A DNA stretch of 64,000 nucleotides from UBA4408 sp002389785 (GCA_035438985.1 DAORJK010000010.1:74438-138437); one strand, 5' to 3'; numbered from the stretch's first letter, positions 36,279 to 46,025 are shown. The notes: generated by a model not told the origin, from the letters alone. A program made the numbers and translations.

Positions 36279-37700
36279 TTATTTCCCTCTTCCTTGCACT
36301 ACTATCAATACTGTATAAATCATAATTTTAATATCTACAGCAAGGCTCATATTTTCGATATATAAAATATCGTATTTGAGGCGTTCAATCATCTGATCTA
36401 CATTTTCGGCATAGCCATACTTTACTTGCCCCCAAGAAGTAATGCCCGGTCGAACCTTATGTAAATGCTTATAATGTGGAGCTTTTTGGACTATTTGATC
36501 AATAAAAAATTGTCTTTCCGGACGCGGTCCAACCAGCGACATATCGTTGGTGAGTACATTCCAAAATTGAGGAATTTCATCCAAGCGTACTTTTCGCATA
36601 AATCTTCCAAAAGGTGTAATTCGTGAATCGCTTTTACTGCTGAGTGTTGGTCCATTTTTTTCAGCATCCGTAAACATCGATCTAAACTTATGGATTTTAA
36701 AGGGCTTACCGTGTATACCAATACGTTCGTGACTATAAAACACAGGACCTTTAGAGGTAGATTTAATAATGATTGCCACAATAAGATAAACCGGCGAAAG
36801 CAACACTAGTGCAAATAACGATACCCCGATATCCATTAAACGTTTTAAATAAAATTGCCAAGTAGGCATTATATTTCGGGATATCTCAATCAGTGCTGCG
36901 CCAAATATGGAAGTCATTTTTACCGATCCTGATAAGATATCGTACATATCGGGAATAACTTTAATAATACAATTACTATCGTCGAGCTCGTTTATGATAC
37001 GTCCAATAAATTCGTGTTCGGCACTTTCAATGGCAATTATCACTTCTTCAACCTTGTATTCATCAATCAGTTTTTTTAAGCCTTTGTATTCGCCTAGATG
37101 ATTCAACTTTTGCATGAGTAAATGGCTCTTCCCATTTTTATTCTCAACCGTAACAAATCCTACAAACTTATTTCCCGAAGATTTTCGCTGAGCTTGCAAC
37201 TCTTCGTATAAATTCCAAGCATTTTCATTGCTACCAACGATAATGGTGTTGAACCCTATTTTTCGGCTGTGTATTTTGTGAACAATATTGGTGGAAATAA
37301 TAAATCGAAAAAAATAAGTGGCAAAAAAATGAATCAGAAATAATGCAATAAATGAATAATAATAAGTTTTGTAGGAGTATATTTCATCGTCCAACAACAG
37401 CACAAAAAATAAAATAATTACACCAATTAAGGTAATTAATAAGGTTTGCCCTAATTCACCTAAACGCGATTTACGAAACACATTTTTGTAGGTTCCGGTA
37501 GCCGAGTACAGGATAATCCAAAACAAAGGAACCAGCATTAAGGCTATATAAAACTTAGAAGAAAAACTTATTGGAACTGAAAATCCGTATTTTATTGGCT
37601 CAATGGTTAATTTTCGAAATACAAAAAAACAACTCCACGATATTGCGGCCGCCAGTAAATCAAACAAAATGTAAAGTATACGGTAAGCGTTTTTCGACAT
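36279..37700 (-). CDS. Polyprenyl glycosylphosphotransferase (sugar transferase)
   Basis: 473 residues in the WcaJ/WbaP layout: four to five membrane helices (~5-130), a CoA_binding_3-like domain (~150-250), another helix near KRLMDIGVSLFALVLLSPVY, and the bacterial sugar transferase domain. The last has KIHKFRSMFTDAE, RKVRLDEIPQFWNVL, MSLVGPRPE and RPGITSWGQVKYG. It transfers a sugar-1-phosphate to undecaprenyl phosphate at the inner membrane, starting an O-antigen, capsule or exopolysaccharide repeat. Lies 6 bases downstream of a lipoprotein gene in a three-gene minus-strand unit with a dehydrogenase. The sugar cannot be read from the sequence. Confidence 0.92.
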   Translation of the reverse strand: MSKNAYRILYILFDLLAAAISWSCFFVFRKLTIEPIKYGFSVPISFSSKFYIALMLVPLFWIILYSATGTYKNVFRKSRLGELGQTLLITLIGVIILFFVLLLDDEIYSYKTYYYSFIALFLIHFFATYFFRFIISTNIVHKIHSRKIGFNTIIVGSNENAWNLYEELQAQRKSSGNKFVGFVTVENKNGKSHLLMQKLNHLGEYKGLKKLIDEYKVEEVIIAIESAEHEFIGRIINELDDSNCIIKVIPDMYDILSGSVKMTSIFGAALIEISRNIMPTWQFYLKRLMDIGVSLFALVLLSPVYLIVAIIIKSTSKGPVFYSHERIGIHGKPFKIHKFRSMFTDAEKNGPTLSSKSDSRITPFGRFMRKVRLDEIPQFWNVLTNDMSLVGPRPERQFFIDQIVQKAPHYKHLHKVRPGITSWGQVKYGYAENVDQMIERLKYDILYIENMSLAVDIKIMIYTVLIVVQGRGK

Positions 37701-37706
37701 ATAAAA

Positions 37707-38606
37707 TTACTGCACTAGTTTTAAGTTATCTAAATAAAATTCAGTTAGCGCTACATCGTTCGATTTAGCAACCCGAATCAGTATATTAAAATTATCGTAT
37801 TGATAGTAATCACCAATAAAGTCGGTTAAATTAACATACATCTTTTTCCAAATTAAACCTTGAGTGTCGTTATAGCTTGGATTAATTGTCACCAAGGGTT
37901 GTGTTACAGTGCTGATTGCTGAATTAGCAATAAAACCAATATAAATGGGAGAGTTACTTTTATAATTGAGTTCAAAAAATACCGGTGAGCCATTCGTATT
38001 TAGTTCAAAGGCTTTTTTTGATTTATATTCAAATACCAGGTGCTGGTCATCTAAAAATGCTTGCAAGCATTTGCCATCGCCCGGAAGAGTTAAAAGAGGA
38101 TCGGAAGTTGTTTTAAAGGTTGTATCGCTATTTAATGTTGCTATTAATGAAACCGTTGATTGGTCAAAATCTTCTTTCCAAACAAATTTTGTGTAAGAAC
38201 GGTATTCAACAACCGGTGAAACTTCTGTAATTTCTTCAGGAGTTAAATTAATAGTTTGTGTGTATTCAGTATAAAATGGATAAATGGGTCGGGTGCTTCC
38301 AATACCATTTTGTTTAACTCCCGGTTTTACTTTTAAGGTATAAGTTCCATCTTTCAATACCGGAAACTTGGCAGGTAATTCATACACGCCTTGCAATTTA
38401 TCGTCTAAAAATATCCAGGCATCTACAATGTTTTCAGAAGCGGAACCTTGAGTTGGTTTTAGGGTATCAGCAATACTTAATTTAATTGAGGGTATTGATA
38501 GATATGCAGGAATAGGTTCTTCCTTATCGAACTTACTGCACGAAACTATTGAAAAACAACAAAGTATAAAATAAATATAACTTCTTCCCGGGTAAAAATT
38601 CAACAT
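37707..38606 (-). CDS. Uncharacterised lipoprotein
   Basis: 299 residues with a lipobox (FSIVSCSK, lipidated Cys23) and then a beta-rich mature part (AYLSIPSIKLSIADT, then GTYTLKVKPG, VKQNGIGSTRPIYPFYTEYT). I do not recognise a named domain, though it looks like an Ig- or carbohydrate-binding-module-like beta sandwich. Sandwiched between the dehydrogenase (54 bases upstream) and the sugar transferase (6 bases downstream), so a part in surface polysaccharide assembly or attachment is plausible. Expected in the periplasm or outer membrane. Confidence 0.7.
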   Translation of the reverse strand: MLNFYPGRSYIYFILCCFSIVSCSKFDKEEPIPAYLSIPSIKLSIADTLKPTQGSASENIVDAWIFLDDKLQGVYELPAKFPVLKDGTYTLKVKPGVKQNGIGSTRPIYPFYTEYTQTINLTPEEITEVSPVVEYRSYTKFVWKEDFDQSTVSLIATLNSDTTFKTTSDPLLTLPGDGKCLQAFLDDQHLVFEYKSKKAFELNTNGSPVFFELNYKSNSPIYIGFIANSAISTVTQPLVTINPSYNDTQGLIWKKMYVNLTDFIGDYYQYDNFNILIRVAKSNDVALTEFYLDNLKLVQ

Positions 38607-38660
38607 TCCAACCGATTCTAAAATACCGTTAAAAAAAAATCAAACGGCAAATATTGTTAT

Positions 38661-39656
38661 TTATTGTGAGCTATCGGATAAATCATTTGGAAATTTTAGC
38701 TTATTTATAATTTTATACGCAACATCTAATGCTTTGTAACCATCGTCAATACTAACAACCGGTGTTGTATCGTTCACAATGGATTCATAAAAAGTTTCTA
38801 ATTCTTTTTTAATGGCATTCACTGGCAATGGTTTAGGGCTATCAAAATAAATTTGTTTATGGCCTTTTCCCTTACCTAAGTCGATCGTTACCGATAAAGG
38901 ATCGGGTTCTCCTTCTACATTTTTCAAACGAACAATATTTGCTTCTTTTTCTAAAAAGTCAACCGAAATGTAAGCATCCTTCTGAAAAAAGCGGGTCTTA
39001 CGCATGTTTTTCATAGATATTCGACTGGCTGTTAAATTGGCCACACACCCGTTATCAAACTCTAAGCGGGCATTGGCAATATCGGGAGTGTCGCTAACAA
39101 CAGCAACCCCACTTGCACTAATTTTTTTAACGTTGGCATTTACAACACTTAAAATAATATCCAAATCATGAATCATTAAATCAAGAACCACTGAAACATC
39201 AGTACCTCTGGGATTAAACTGAGCCAAACGATGGGTTTCAATAAACATGGGATTGGAGCAATAGGGCAATGCAGCAGTAAATGCCGGATTAAAACGTTCA
39301 ACATGACCAACTTGCACTTTTACATTCGCTTCTCGTGCTAAATCAATCAAAGCTTTTGCTTCCTTTATTGTGTTGGTAATAGGTTTCTCAATAAATATAT
39401 GTTTCGATTTCTTAAGCGCTTTTGCTGCACAAGAATAATGCGTAATTGTAGGGGTTACAATATCTACAGCATCCACCTCTTCGAGCAAACTATCAACTGA
39501 ATCGTAGCGATTTATGCCAAATTCAGAAATAACTTTTGCTGCATTTTCATCATCGGGGTCAAAAAATCCAATTAAATCAAATTGAGGAATCTCTTTTAGT
39601 AATTTAATGTGAATTTTTCCCAGATGTCCTGCACCCAATACCCCAATTCGTATCAT
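38661..39656 (-). CDS. Gfo/Idh/MocA family sugar dehydrogenase
   Basis: 331 residues. The N-terminal NAD(P)-binding motif GVLGAGHLGKIHIKLL and the catalytic-Lys motif IFIEKPIT (EKP) are plain, and VLDLMIHDLDIIL gives a conserved His in the C-terminal substrate domain. Members oxidise or reduce hydroxyls of nucleotide sugars or inositols. By eye it resembles the UDP-GlcNAc 3-dehydrogenase (GnnA-like) branch, but I am not sure. First gene of the unit with the lipoprotein and the sugar transferase, which fits making a modified sugar for an envelope polymer. Cytoplasmic. Confidence 0.85.
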   Translation of the reverse strand: MIRIGVLGAGHLGKIHIKLLKEIPQFDLIGFFDPDDENAAKVISEFGINRYDSVDSLLEEVDAVDIVTPTITHYSCAAKALKKSKHIFIEKPITNTIKEAKALIDLAREANVKVQVGHVERFNPAFTAALPYCSNPMFIETHRLAQFNPRGTDVSVVLDLMIHDLDIILSVVNANVKKISASGVAVVSDTPDIANARLEFDNGCVANLTASRISMKNMRKTRFFQKDAYISVDFLEKEANIVRLKNVEGEPDPLSVTIDLGKGKGHKQIYFDSPKPLPVNAIKKELETFYESIVNDTTPVVSIDDGYKALDVAYKIINKLKFPNDLSDSSQ

Positions 39657-39789
39657 TTTAATTATGTTTAAATTCGAATCAAAAGTAGTCGTTAGCGAAT
39701 GCTGATTCTTTAAGTGCAGACCTAATTTTATAACATTGCTTTGTTAGTTCTTTCGTTAAAAAACAAAAGATACAACTGTTAGTAAAGTA

Positions 39790-39797
39790 TATTTTTG
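39790..39797 (+). promoter_or_regulatory. -7 element of pcm
   Basis: TATTTTTG matches TAnnTTTG 14 bases before the pcm ATG; the -33 element is weak. Confidence 0.4.
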
Positions 39798-39811
39798 TTT
39801 CAAGTTGAAGT

Positions 39812-40450
39812 ATGGAAGATAATTATAAACACAAGGGAATTCGTCGACAATTAGTTGCTTTGTTGCAAAGCAAAGGCATTAAAAATCAATTGGTTTTGCA
39901 AGCTATAGAAGCAATTCCACGACATTTATTTTTGGATAGTTCTTTTTTAAAATTTGCTTATCAGGACGAGGCATTTCCAATAGGGGCAAAGCAAACTATT
40001 TCGCATCCCTATACGGTGGCTTTTCAAACCGAATTGCTTGAATTAAAAAAAGGAGACAAAGTGCTTGAAGTAGGCACTGGAAGTGGTTATCAAACTGCAG
40101 TGTTATGTTATTTGGGCGCCAAAGTATTTACAATTGAACGACAAAAAACCTTGTACGACAAGACAAAAATATTTTTGCCTACCTTAGGTTATAACGCCAA
40201 GTTTTTTTATGGAGATGGCTACAAAGGTATACCACCATTTGCACCCTACGACAAAATTATAGTAACAGCAGGAGCTCCGTTAATTCCTGAAGCATTAATG
40301 GCACAATTAAAAGTAGGAGGTAAGTTGGTGATACCGGTGGGTGATGATTCCGGTCAACAAATGATTTCGCTGATTCGAAAACAAAATGGATTTGAACAGA
40401 CCACGCACGGAAGTTTTAAATTTGTACCATTGTTGGAACAAAAGGTATAA
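39812..40450 (+). CDS. pcm: Protein-L-isoaspartate O-methyltransferase
   Basis: 212 residues, the family's usual length. The SAM-binding motif is VLEVGTGSGYQTAVL; the preceding AFPIGAKQTISHPYTVAFQTELL matches the conserved GQTISxPxxVA block that binds the isoaspartyl peptide. It methylates isoaspartyl residues in aged proteins so they revert to aspartate. Cytoplasmic. Same strand as the lipoprotein gene 66 bases downstream, with which it may share a transcript. Confidence 0.95.
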   Translation: MEDNYKHKGIRRQLVALLQSKGIKNQLVLQAIEAIPRHLFLDSSFLKFAYQDEAFPIGAKQTISHPYTVAFQTELLELKKGDKVLEVGTGSGYQTAVLCYLGAKVFTIERQKTLYDKTKIFLPTLGYNAKFFYGDGYKGIPPFAPYDKIIVTAGAPLIPEALMAQLKVGGKLVIPVGDDSGQQMISLIRKQNGFEQTTHGSFKFVPLLEQKV

Positions 40451-40516
40451 GCGCATTTTTCCTATTTTTACATTTCCTTCTGATAAATTAAGTACATGGA
40501 GATTAATTTTAACATC

Positions 40517-41224
40517 ATGCAAAAAAGAGTAGGATTCGCTTTTTTAATAATTAATTTATTGGTTCTTAATTCTTGCAGAAAAGGAAGTGAAGACCCTATT
40601 TTTTCAATTTATTCGCGTAAAGCTCGACTAGCAGGCGATTGGAACATTGTTTCTTACAACGAGAATCAATCCTTGAATTACACATTTCCTGATGGTACTA
40701 CTTCCAATGAAACATTTAATCGAAATTTTGGAACAGTAAATTATGTTGAAAGTGGAATTTCAGCAACTGCCTCTTATACCTATTCAGGTAAAATAAGTCG
40801 GAGTCATTATCACTTTTCTAAATCAGGTGATTGGAATTCGGTAATTGAATACTTCATTTACGTGCCACAAGCTGTTGGGGGCTATTACGTTTCTAAAACC
40901 CGCATTGAAGAAGAAGGAACCTGGAAGTTTAATGACAAAAACGCTGATTTGAAAAAGAAAGAAAGCATGGAACTTACAACCAATTTATCGGGTAAATTTT
41001 ATTATACTTATTCAACCTATTTAGGCACTACCATCGATTCTGTAGCCGATTCTGTTTACACAACTACACCACAAATTGCCACTTGGAGAATAATCGGATT
41101 AAGTAAAAATCGTTTAAAAGCTGTAATTGAATCAGAAAATTCGATTTCGAGCAATGTTAATGGAAATGCAGGAACTAAAATAACTACAGTAAAAAGTACC
41201 GATATTGAGATGTTGGAGGAATAG
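40517..41224 (+). CDS. Uncharacterised lipoprotein (lipocalin-like)
   Basis: 235 residues from the ATG at 40517, which puts a lipobox (LLVLNSCRK, Cys20) in the right place; a Met seven codons earlier would lengthen the n-region. ARLAGDWNIVSYNEN at the start of the mature part resembles the opening strand of lipocalin-like lipoproteins, and the rest is beta-rich. No catalytic motif. Probably anchored to the outer membrane. Ends 5 bases from the convergent smpB stop. Confidence 0.7.
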   Translation: MQKRVGFAFLIINLLVLNSCRKGSEDPIFSIYSRKARLAGDWNIVSYNENQSLNYTFPDGTTSNETFNRNFGTVNYVESGISATASYTYSGKISRSHYHFSKSGDWNSVIEYFIYVPQAVGGYYVSKTRIEEEGTWKFNDKNADLKKKESMELTTNLSGKFYYTYSTYLGTTIDSVADSVYTTTPQIATWRIIGLSKNRLKAVIESENSISSNVNGNAGTKITTVKSTDIEMLEE

Positions 41225-41229
41225 AGTTT

Positions 41230-41673
41230 TTACTTCATCCTTCGGTCCATTTCCCGCTTGGCATCCTTTGTTTTTAAATCTTCACGTTTATCGTAATTCT
41301 TTTTACCTTTTGCCAAGGCTATTTCCAATTTAGCATAACCACTTTCAGCAATATATAAGCGTAATGGTACTATCGTGAGTCCTTTGTCTTTTAATTTCAC
41401 TAACAATTTTTTAAGCTCTTTTTTAGAAAGCAATAATTTACGGTCGCGTTTAGGCTCGTGATTGTTGTATGTACCTTCTTTATAAGGGCTTATATGCATG
41501 TTGCGTACGAACAATTCACCATTAAAGAACGTGCAAAAAGCATCTGCAATGTTAGCATCGCTCTCGCGAATCGATTTTATTTCGGTTCCTGTTAACTGAA
41601 TACCGGCTTCGTATTTATCAATAAAACTATATTCAAAACTTGCTTTTCTGTTCTTAATATTTACTTCCTTCAT
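41230..41673 (-). CDS. smpB: SsrA-binding protein SmpB
   Basis: 147 residues from the ATG at 41673. Contains KNRKASFEYSFIDKYEAGI, LTGTEIKSIRES and FVRNMHISPY, and the basic C-terminal tail KGKKNYDKREDLKTKDAKRE, all typical of SmpB. It binds tmRNA and brings it to stalled ribosomes. The tmRNA gene is not in the window. Stands alone, convergent with the lipoprotein gene and divergent from the peptide transporter. Confidence 0.97.
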   Translation of the reverse strand: MKEVNIKNRKASFEYSFIDKYEAGIQLTGTEIKSIRESDANIADAFCTFFNGELFVRNMHISPYKEGTYNNHEPKRDRKLLLSKKELKKLLVKLKDKGLTIVPLRLYIAESGYAKLEIALAKGKKNYDKREDLKTKDAKREMDRRMK

Positions 41674-41786
41674 AGCAATCCCTAAGTGCATATATTATTT
41701 GCACAAACTTACTGCTTCTGTTTAAACTACTATAAAATTTATTTTCAGCATTCTATTAGTATATTTAGCCGGTTAAATATACTTGT

Positions 41787-43424
41787 ATGAGCAGTAAAAA
41801 ATCACACCCTAAAGGATTACCTTATTTGTTTTTTACCGAAATGTGGGAACGTTTTGGTTATTACCTTATGATTGGAATATTTGTATTGTACATGACCGAT
41901 TACGAAAAAGGGGGATTGAATTTGGAGCGCAGCCAAGCTTCAGATATTTTTGGAACTTTTATCGCCTTAAACTACTTAACTCCATTTATTGGAGGAATGT
42001 TGGCCGATCGTTTATTGGGATACCGAAAGTCAATTATAATAGGTGGTTTACTCATGGGATGTGGCTATATAGGATTGGCAGTTCCCGGGAATACAGCATT
42101 TTTTATTTCACTTTTTTTAATGGTAATTGGAAATGGTTTTTTTAAGCCAAACATCAGCACTCTTTTGGGAAATTTATATTCAGCACCTGAATACAAATCG
42201 ATGAAAGATAGTGGCTATAGCATTTTTTACATGGGAATTAATATTGGCGCTTTTATATGTAATTTTTTTGCAGCCTTTTTACGAAATACTTACGGATGGG
42301 GTGAAGCCTTTATTGCAGCCGGAATAGGAATGTTCTTAGGAGTAGCAGTTTTTATTATTGGCAACAAACATTATGCGCATGTGGATGTCCCTAAAACGCA
42401 AAATAAAGATGAACAATCTGTTTTTACGGTACTTAGTAAAGTAATGCTGCCTGCTATTGTTATTGGTATAGCTTCCTGGTTTATTCCTGGAAATATATTT
42501 GGAAGCGATAGCAGCGATGCTTTTTTACTGGGTTCAATACCGGTTATTGCATTTTATGCTTCGCTTTATTTTAAAGCTAAAGAAGACGAGAAGCGACCGA
42601 TTGGAGCCTTGCTTTCAATATTTGCTGTAGTGGTTGTATTTTGGGCAGTATTTAAGCAAAATGGTACTGCTTTAACTACATGGGCACAATATTATACCGA
42701 TCGCGAAACTCCTGAGGTAGCATTAAAAGTAACAGATGCCTTAAAATTAAACGAAACTGTAACTTATACAAAGGACACCACCTACTTGCTGGATGCACAG
42801 TTCCGAAAACAAAAAAGCGCATCCGGTGATTTTGAAAAAGGATTGTCATTTCCTGCTTACTATTTAAACGATGATGTAAGTAAACTATCAGAAGGAAGCA
42901 ACAAGAAATTAATTTCAACAGAGTTGTTTCAATCAATAAATCCATTTTTTGTGGTAACATTAACACCATTGGTAGTTGCATTCTTTAGTTTTTTAAGAAG
43001 TAGAAGTAAAGAGCCCACCACACCAGCAAAAATTTGCTTAGGATTATTCGTGAGTGGTTTATCAACATTAATTATGGTTGGAGCAGTGTACTATTGCGGA
43101 AACGGTACCGAAAAAGCAGGTGCAGAATGGCTTATTGCATCCTATGGAATTGTAACGGTTGGTGAATTGTTGTTAAGTCCTATGGGCTTAAGTTTGGTGT
43201 CGAAATTAAGTCCTACCCACATTACCGGATTAATGATGGGAGGCTGGTCGCTAGCAACTTCACTGGGTAATAAATTTAGTGGAATATTGGCCACTTTATG
43301 GGATGGTTATGATAATAAAGCAATGTACTTTTTAGTAAACTTTGTTTTGTTGATGTTAGCAACAGCCGCGCTGGCATTGATGCTTAAACGCTTGAACAAA
43401 ATATTTAAGGAATACCAGGCCTAA
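41787..43424 (+). CDS. POT-family proton:peptide symporter
   Basis: 545 residues of the major-facilitator POT/PTR family. Helix 1 carries the signature EMWERFGYY (E18, E21, R22, F23, Y25, Y26) that couples protons to di- and tripeptide uptake. The FFKPNISTLLGNLY block matches the PTR2 motif. About 14 helices, with a long extra loop (~300-385) seen in Bacteroidota members. Inner-membrane importer of di- and tripeptides. A near-consensus promoter element (TATATTTA, 41760-41767) precedes it. Converges with mntH. Confidence 0.93.
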   Translation: MSSKKSHPKGLPYLFFTEMWERFGYYLMIGIFVLYMTDYEKGGLNLERSQASDIFGTFIALNYLTPFIGGMLADRLLGYRKSIIIGGLLMGCGYIGLAVPGNTAFFISLFLMVIGNGFFKPNISTLLGNLYSAPEYKSMKDSGYSIFYMGINIGAFICNFFAAFLRNTYGWGEAFIAAGIGMFLGVAVFIIGNKHYAHVDVPKTQNKDEQSVFTVLSKVMLPAIVIGIASWFIPGNIFGSDSSDAFLLGSIPVIAFYASLYFKAKEDEKRPIGALLSIFAVVVVFWAVFKQNGTALTTWAQYYTDRETPEVALKVTDALKLNETVTYTKDTTYLLDAQFRKQKSASGDFEKGLSFPAYYLNDDVSKLSEGSNKKLISTELFQSINPFFVVTLTPLVVAFFSFLRSRSKEPTTPAKICLGLFVSGLSTLIMVGAVYYCGNGTEKAGAEWLIASYGIVTVGELLLSPMGLSLVSKLSPTHITGLMMGGWSLATSLGNKFSGILATLWDGYDNKAMYFLVNFVLLMLATAALALMLKRLNKIFKEYQA

Positions 43425-43445
43425 GTTGAATTAATTTCAACACAG

Positions 43446-45341
43446 TTAAGCAGGTTTGCGTACAATAAATACGGGAACTCGTACTTTATGTCGAACCGAA
43501 TCAACGGTTGTACCAAATAGTATATCTTTTATTCCGGTATGCCCGTGAGCGCCCATTACCAATAAATCAGCATTTGTTGCATTTACAATTTCGGGGATTG
43601 CGTTTTTAGGATTTCCAAAACCTAAACTGCTGGTAACTTTATATCCTTTTTCGCTCAAATGCTTTACATAAATTAATAAAAAATCTTTGTCGCTACTGCT
43701 TTCCATGTCTTCAATTTCATTTCCCATAATCAAGGCACCTGCAGTTTCTACAATGTGAATCAAAGTATACTCTGCTTCACGGCCGCCTTGTGCTAAAGCA
43801 TGATTTATTGTAATTGAATCAGTGTCAGAAAAATCAACTGTAACCGCTACCTTGTTGTATGCAGGCATTTGAGCATCGTTTATTGATTTTAAATTTCCAT
43901 GGAGGTAGTTTTTTTCGGTTGGTTTTGCTTTGTTAATAATAGGATTAACCACAATGTACAGCAAAAGAAATCCAACACCGGATATTATCAGTACCAATAA
44001 AAATTTACTGATTCCGTTGTTGAAGAATGGTAATTCAAGTGCCTCGTTAACTTCTCCAATAACCAACTTTACATTTAAGGAAACAATAATAGCCGCAACC
44101 AACCAGGCAGCTATTTGGGTTGTTTTACCAATCGAAAAAGTTCCCATTTTACTTTTGTCACTCACGAAATGTATGAGTGGTATTACGGCAAATCCAAGTT
44201 GGAGGCTTAAAATAACCTGACTTAAAATCAATAATTTTCCGGTTGCTTCCTCACCCAAATAAAAGATGGTAATAAATGCAGGAACAATTGCAATAATTCG
44301 GGTAAGAAGTCTTCTAATCCATGGCTGTAAGCGTAAATTTAGATAACCTTCCATAACTATTTGTCCAGCTAAAGTTCCGGTAATTGTACTGCTTTGTCCG
44401 GCTGCAATAAGTGCAACTGCGAATAAAATAGGAGCCCATTTATTTCCAAGCATTGGTTCTAAAAAACGGTGTGCATCTTGTATCTCAGCAACATCGAATA
44501 AACCGTTGTTATAAAATGTAGAAGCAGCTAAAATCAAAATGGCGGCATTTACAAAGAAGGCCAGGTTGAGCGCAATGGTTGAATCGATTATATTAAAACG
44601 TATGGCTTTTTTAATGGCTTCTTTACTTCGCTCAAATTTGCGTGTTTGAACTAAAGACGAATGCAAGTAAAGGTTGTGCGGCATTACTGTTGCTCCAATA
44701 ATTCCAATGGCGATGTACAACGCGGTGTTGGAAGGTATGGATGGAACAAATCCCTTCGCTAATTCACCCATATTGGGTTGTGCAAAAATCATTTCCATAA
44801 AAAAAGAAGCACCAATAATAACTACTAATACAATGATGAATGCTTCTATTTTTCGGATGCCGTAATTTATTAGAAAGAGCAACAAAAAAGTGTCGAGCAC
44901 CGAAATACACACCCCCCATAACAAGGGAATATGAAATAATAATTGTAATCCTATGGCCATACCTAAAACTTCAGCTAAATCGCAGGCCGCGATCGCTATT
45001 TCGGCGAGGGCATACAAACAAATATTTACTAAAGGAGGGTAGGTTTCGCGTGAAGCTTGCGCTAAATCTCGTCCACTTACTATTCCTAAACGAGCGCTTA
45101 AACTTTGTAGTAAAAGGGCCATTAAATTACTCATCAACAATACCCAAATAAGCGAATAACCAAAGCTACTTCCACCGGCAATATCGGTAGCCCAATTTCC
45201 AGGATCCATGTATCCAACGCTAACTAAATAAGCGGGGCCCAAAAAGGCAAATAGTTTTTTCCAGAAACCGATTTTTGTTTGGGTATTTACGGAAGCATTC
45301 ACTTCTGAAAGCGAAGCGCTCGATGTGTTAGTTGTTTTCAT
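43446..45341 (-). CDS. mntH: Nramp metal transporter fused to a universal stress domain
   Basis: 631 residues. Residues ~25-475 form an Nramp domain with the metal-site motifs DPGNW (D46, N49) and MPHN (M220), the Met favouring Mn/Fe over alkaline-earth ions. Residues ~493-631 form a UspA domain with the nucleotide-binding motif GAHGHTGIKDILFGTT. Proton-driven import of Mn2+ or Fe2+ across the inner membrane, with the Usp tail as a cytoplasmic (possibly ATP-sensing) regulator. The family is usually ~420 residues, so the fusion is real and continuous. Its ATG overlaps the mntR stop by four bases (ATGA), so the two are translationally coupled. Confidence 0.93.
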   Translation of the reverse strand: MKTTNTSSASLSEVNASVNTQTKIGFWKKLFAFLGPAYLVSVGYMDPGNWATDIAGGSSFGYSLIWVLLMSNLMALLLQSLSARLGIVSGRDLAQASRETYPPLVNICLYALAEIAIAACDLAEVLGMAIGLQLLFHIPLLWGVCISVLDTFLLLFLINYGIRKIEAFIIVLVVIIGASFFMEMIFAQPNMGELAKGFVPSIPSNTALYIAIGIIGATVMPHNLYLHSSLVQTRKFERSKEAIKKAIRFNIIDSTIALNLAFFVNAAILILAASTFYNNGLFDVAEIQDAHRFLEPMLGNKWAPILFAVALIAAGQSSTITGTLAGQIVMEGYLNLRLQPWIRRLLTRIIAIVPAFITIFYLGEEATGKLLILSQVILSLQLGFAVIPLIHFVSDKSKMGTFSIGKTTQIAAWLVAAIIVSLNVKLVIGEVNEALELPFFNNGISKFLLVLIISGVGFLLLYIVVNPIINKAKPTEKNYLHGNLKSINDAQMPAYNKVAVTVDFSDTDSITINHALAQGGREAEYTLIHIVETAGALIMGNEIEDMESSSDKDFLLIYVKHLSEKGYKVTSSLGFGNPKNAIPEIVNATNADLLVMGAHGHTGIKDILFGTTVDSVRHKVRVPVFIVRKPA

Positions 45342-45994
45342 GCGGATATTAAAATGTTTTTGGCGACGTCATTACTGATAAATACGGGCTCTTTGCCGTT
45401 GATACTGATACTGATTGATTTATCGTATTCAATTATTTCTTTTAATTTAATTCCATGACCGGGCATAATTCCCAGTTTTTCGATGTATTGTAAAAAAGCA
45501 GGAGAGTGGTCAACCACACCTAAAACCTGAGCAGCTTTGTTTGGTATTAACTGGGAAAGCAAACGCGATTTTTTCACACCTATTTTTCCTTTATCGTCGG
45601 GAATCGGATCACCGTGTGGATCAAATTTAGGGTAGCCTAAATATTTGTCGAGGCGTAAAACCATTTCTTTGCTATTAATATGCTCCAATTCTTCTGCCAT
45701 TTCGTGCACTTCATCCCATTTAAACTGAAGTTTTTCAACTAAAAAAACTTCCCATAAACGATGGTTACGTATAATTTCAAGGGCTACTTTTTTTCCTTTA
45801 GAAGTTAAGGTTACACCTTGGTATTTCTTATAATGAACGAGTTTTTTATCAGATAGTTTAATCAGCATATCAGTTACCGATGCAGCTCTTGTTCCCAATT
45901 TATCGGCTATGGCGTTGGTACTTACCATGCTATCTTCTTGTTGCATCAATTTAAATATTTCCTTTAGATAATTTTCTTCGGTAAATGAATTCAT
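45338..45994 (-). CDS. mntR: DtxR/MntR-type metal-dependent repressor
   Basis: 218 residues from the ATG at 45994; an in-frame TTG 18 bases earlier overlaps the promoter region and is unlikely. The N-terminal winged helix is SFTEENYLKEIFKLMQQ, then ADKLGTRAASVTDMLIKLSDK. The dimerisation domain has EVHEMAEELEHINSKEMVLRL, with the metal-binding Glu and His residues, and DPHGDPIPDDKG; a FeoA-like SH3 domain ends the protein. It represses metal uptake when Mn or Fe is plentiful. Co-transcribed with mntH. A palindromic operator lies just upstream, so it probably represses itself and mntH. Confidence 0.93.
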   Translation of the reverse strand: MNSFTEENYLKEIFKLMQQEDSMVSTNAIADKLGTRAASVTDMLIKLSDKKLVHYKKYQGVTLTSKGKKVALEIIRNHRLWEVFLVEKLQFKWDEVHEMAEELEHINSKEMVLRLDKYLGYPKFDPHGDPIPDDKGKIGVKKSRLLSQLIPNKAAQVLGVVDHSPAFLQYIEKLGIMPGHGIKLKEIIEYDKSISISINGKEPVFISNDVAKNILISA

Positions 45995-46009
45995 GGAATT
46001 ATTTTTTTG

Positions 46010-46017
46010 CAAATATA
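46010..46017 (-). promoter_or_regulatory. -7 element of mntR-mntH
   Basis: Minus-strand TATATTTG, a perfect TAnnTTTG match, 15 bases before the mntR ATG. Confidence 0.65.
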
Positions 46018-46025
46018 AAAATAAA

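Noticed and set aside
43425..43442. Small inverted repeat (GTTGAA..TTCAAC) between the POT and mntH genes
   Set aside because: Stem too short and no T tract, so not called as a terminator.
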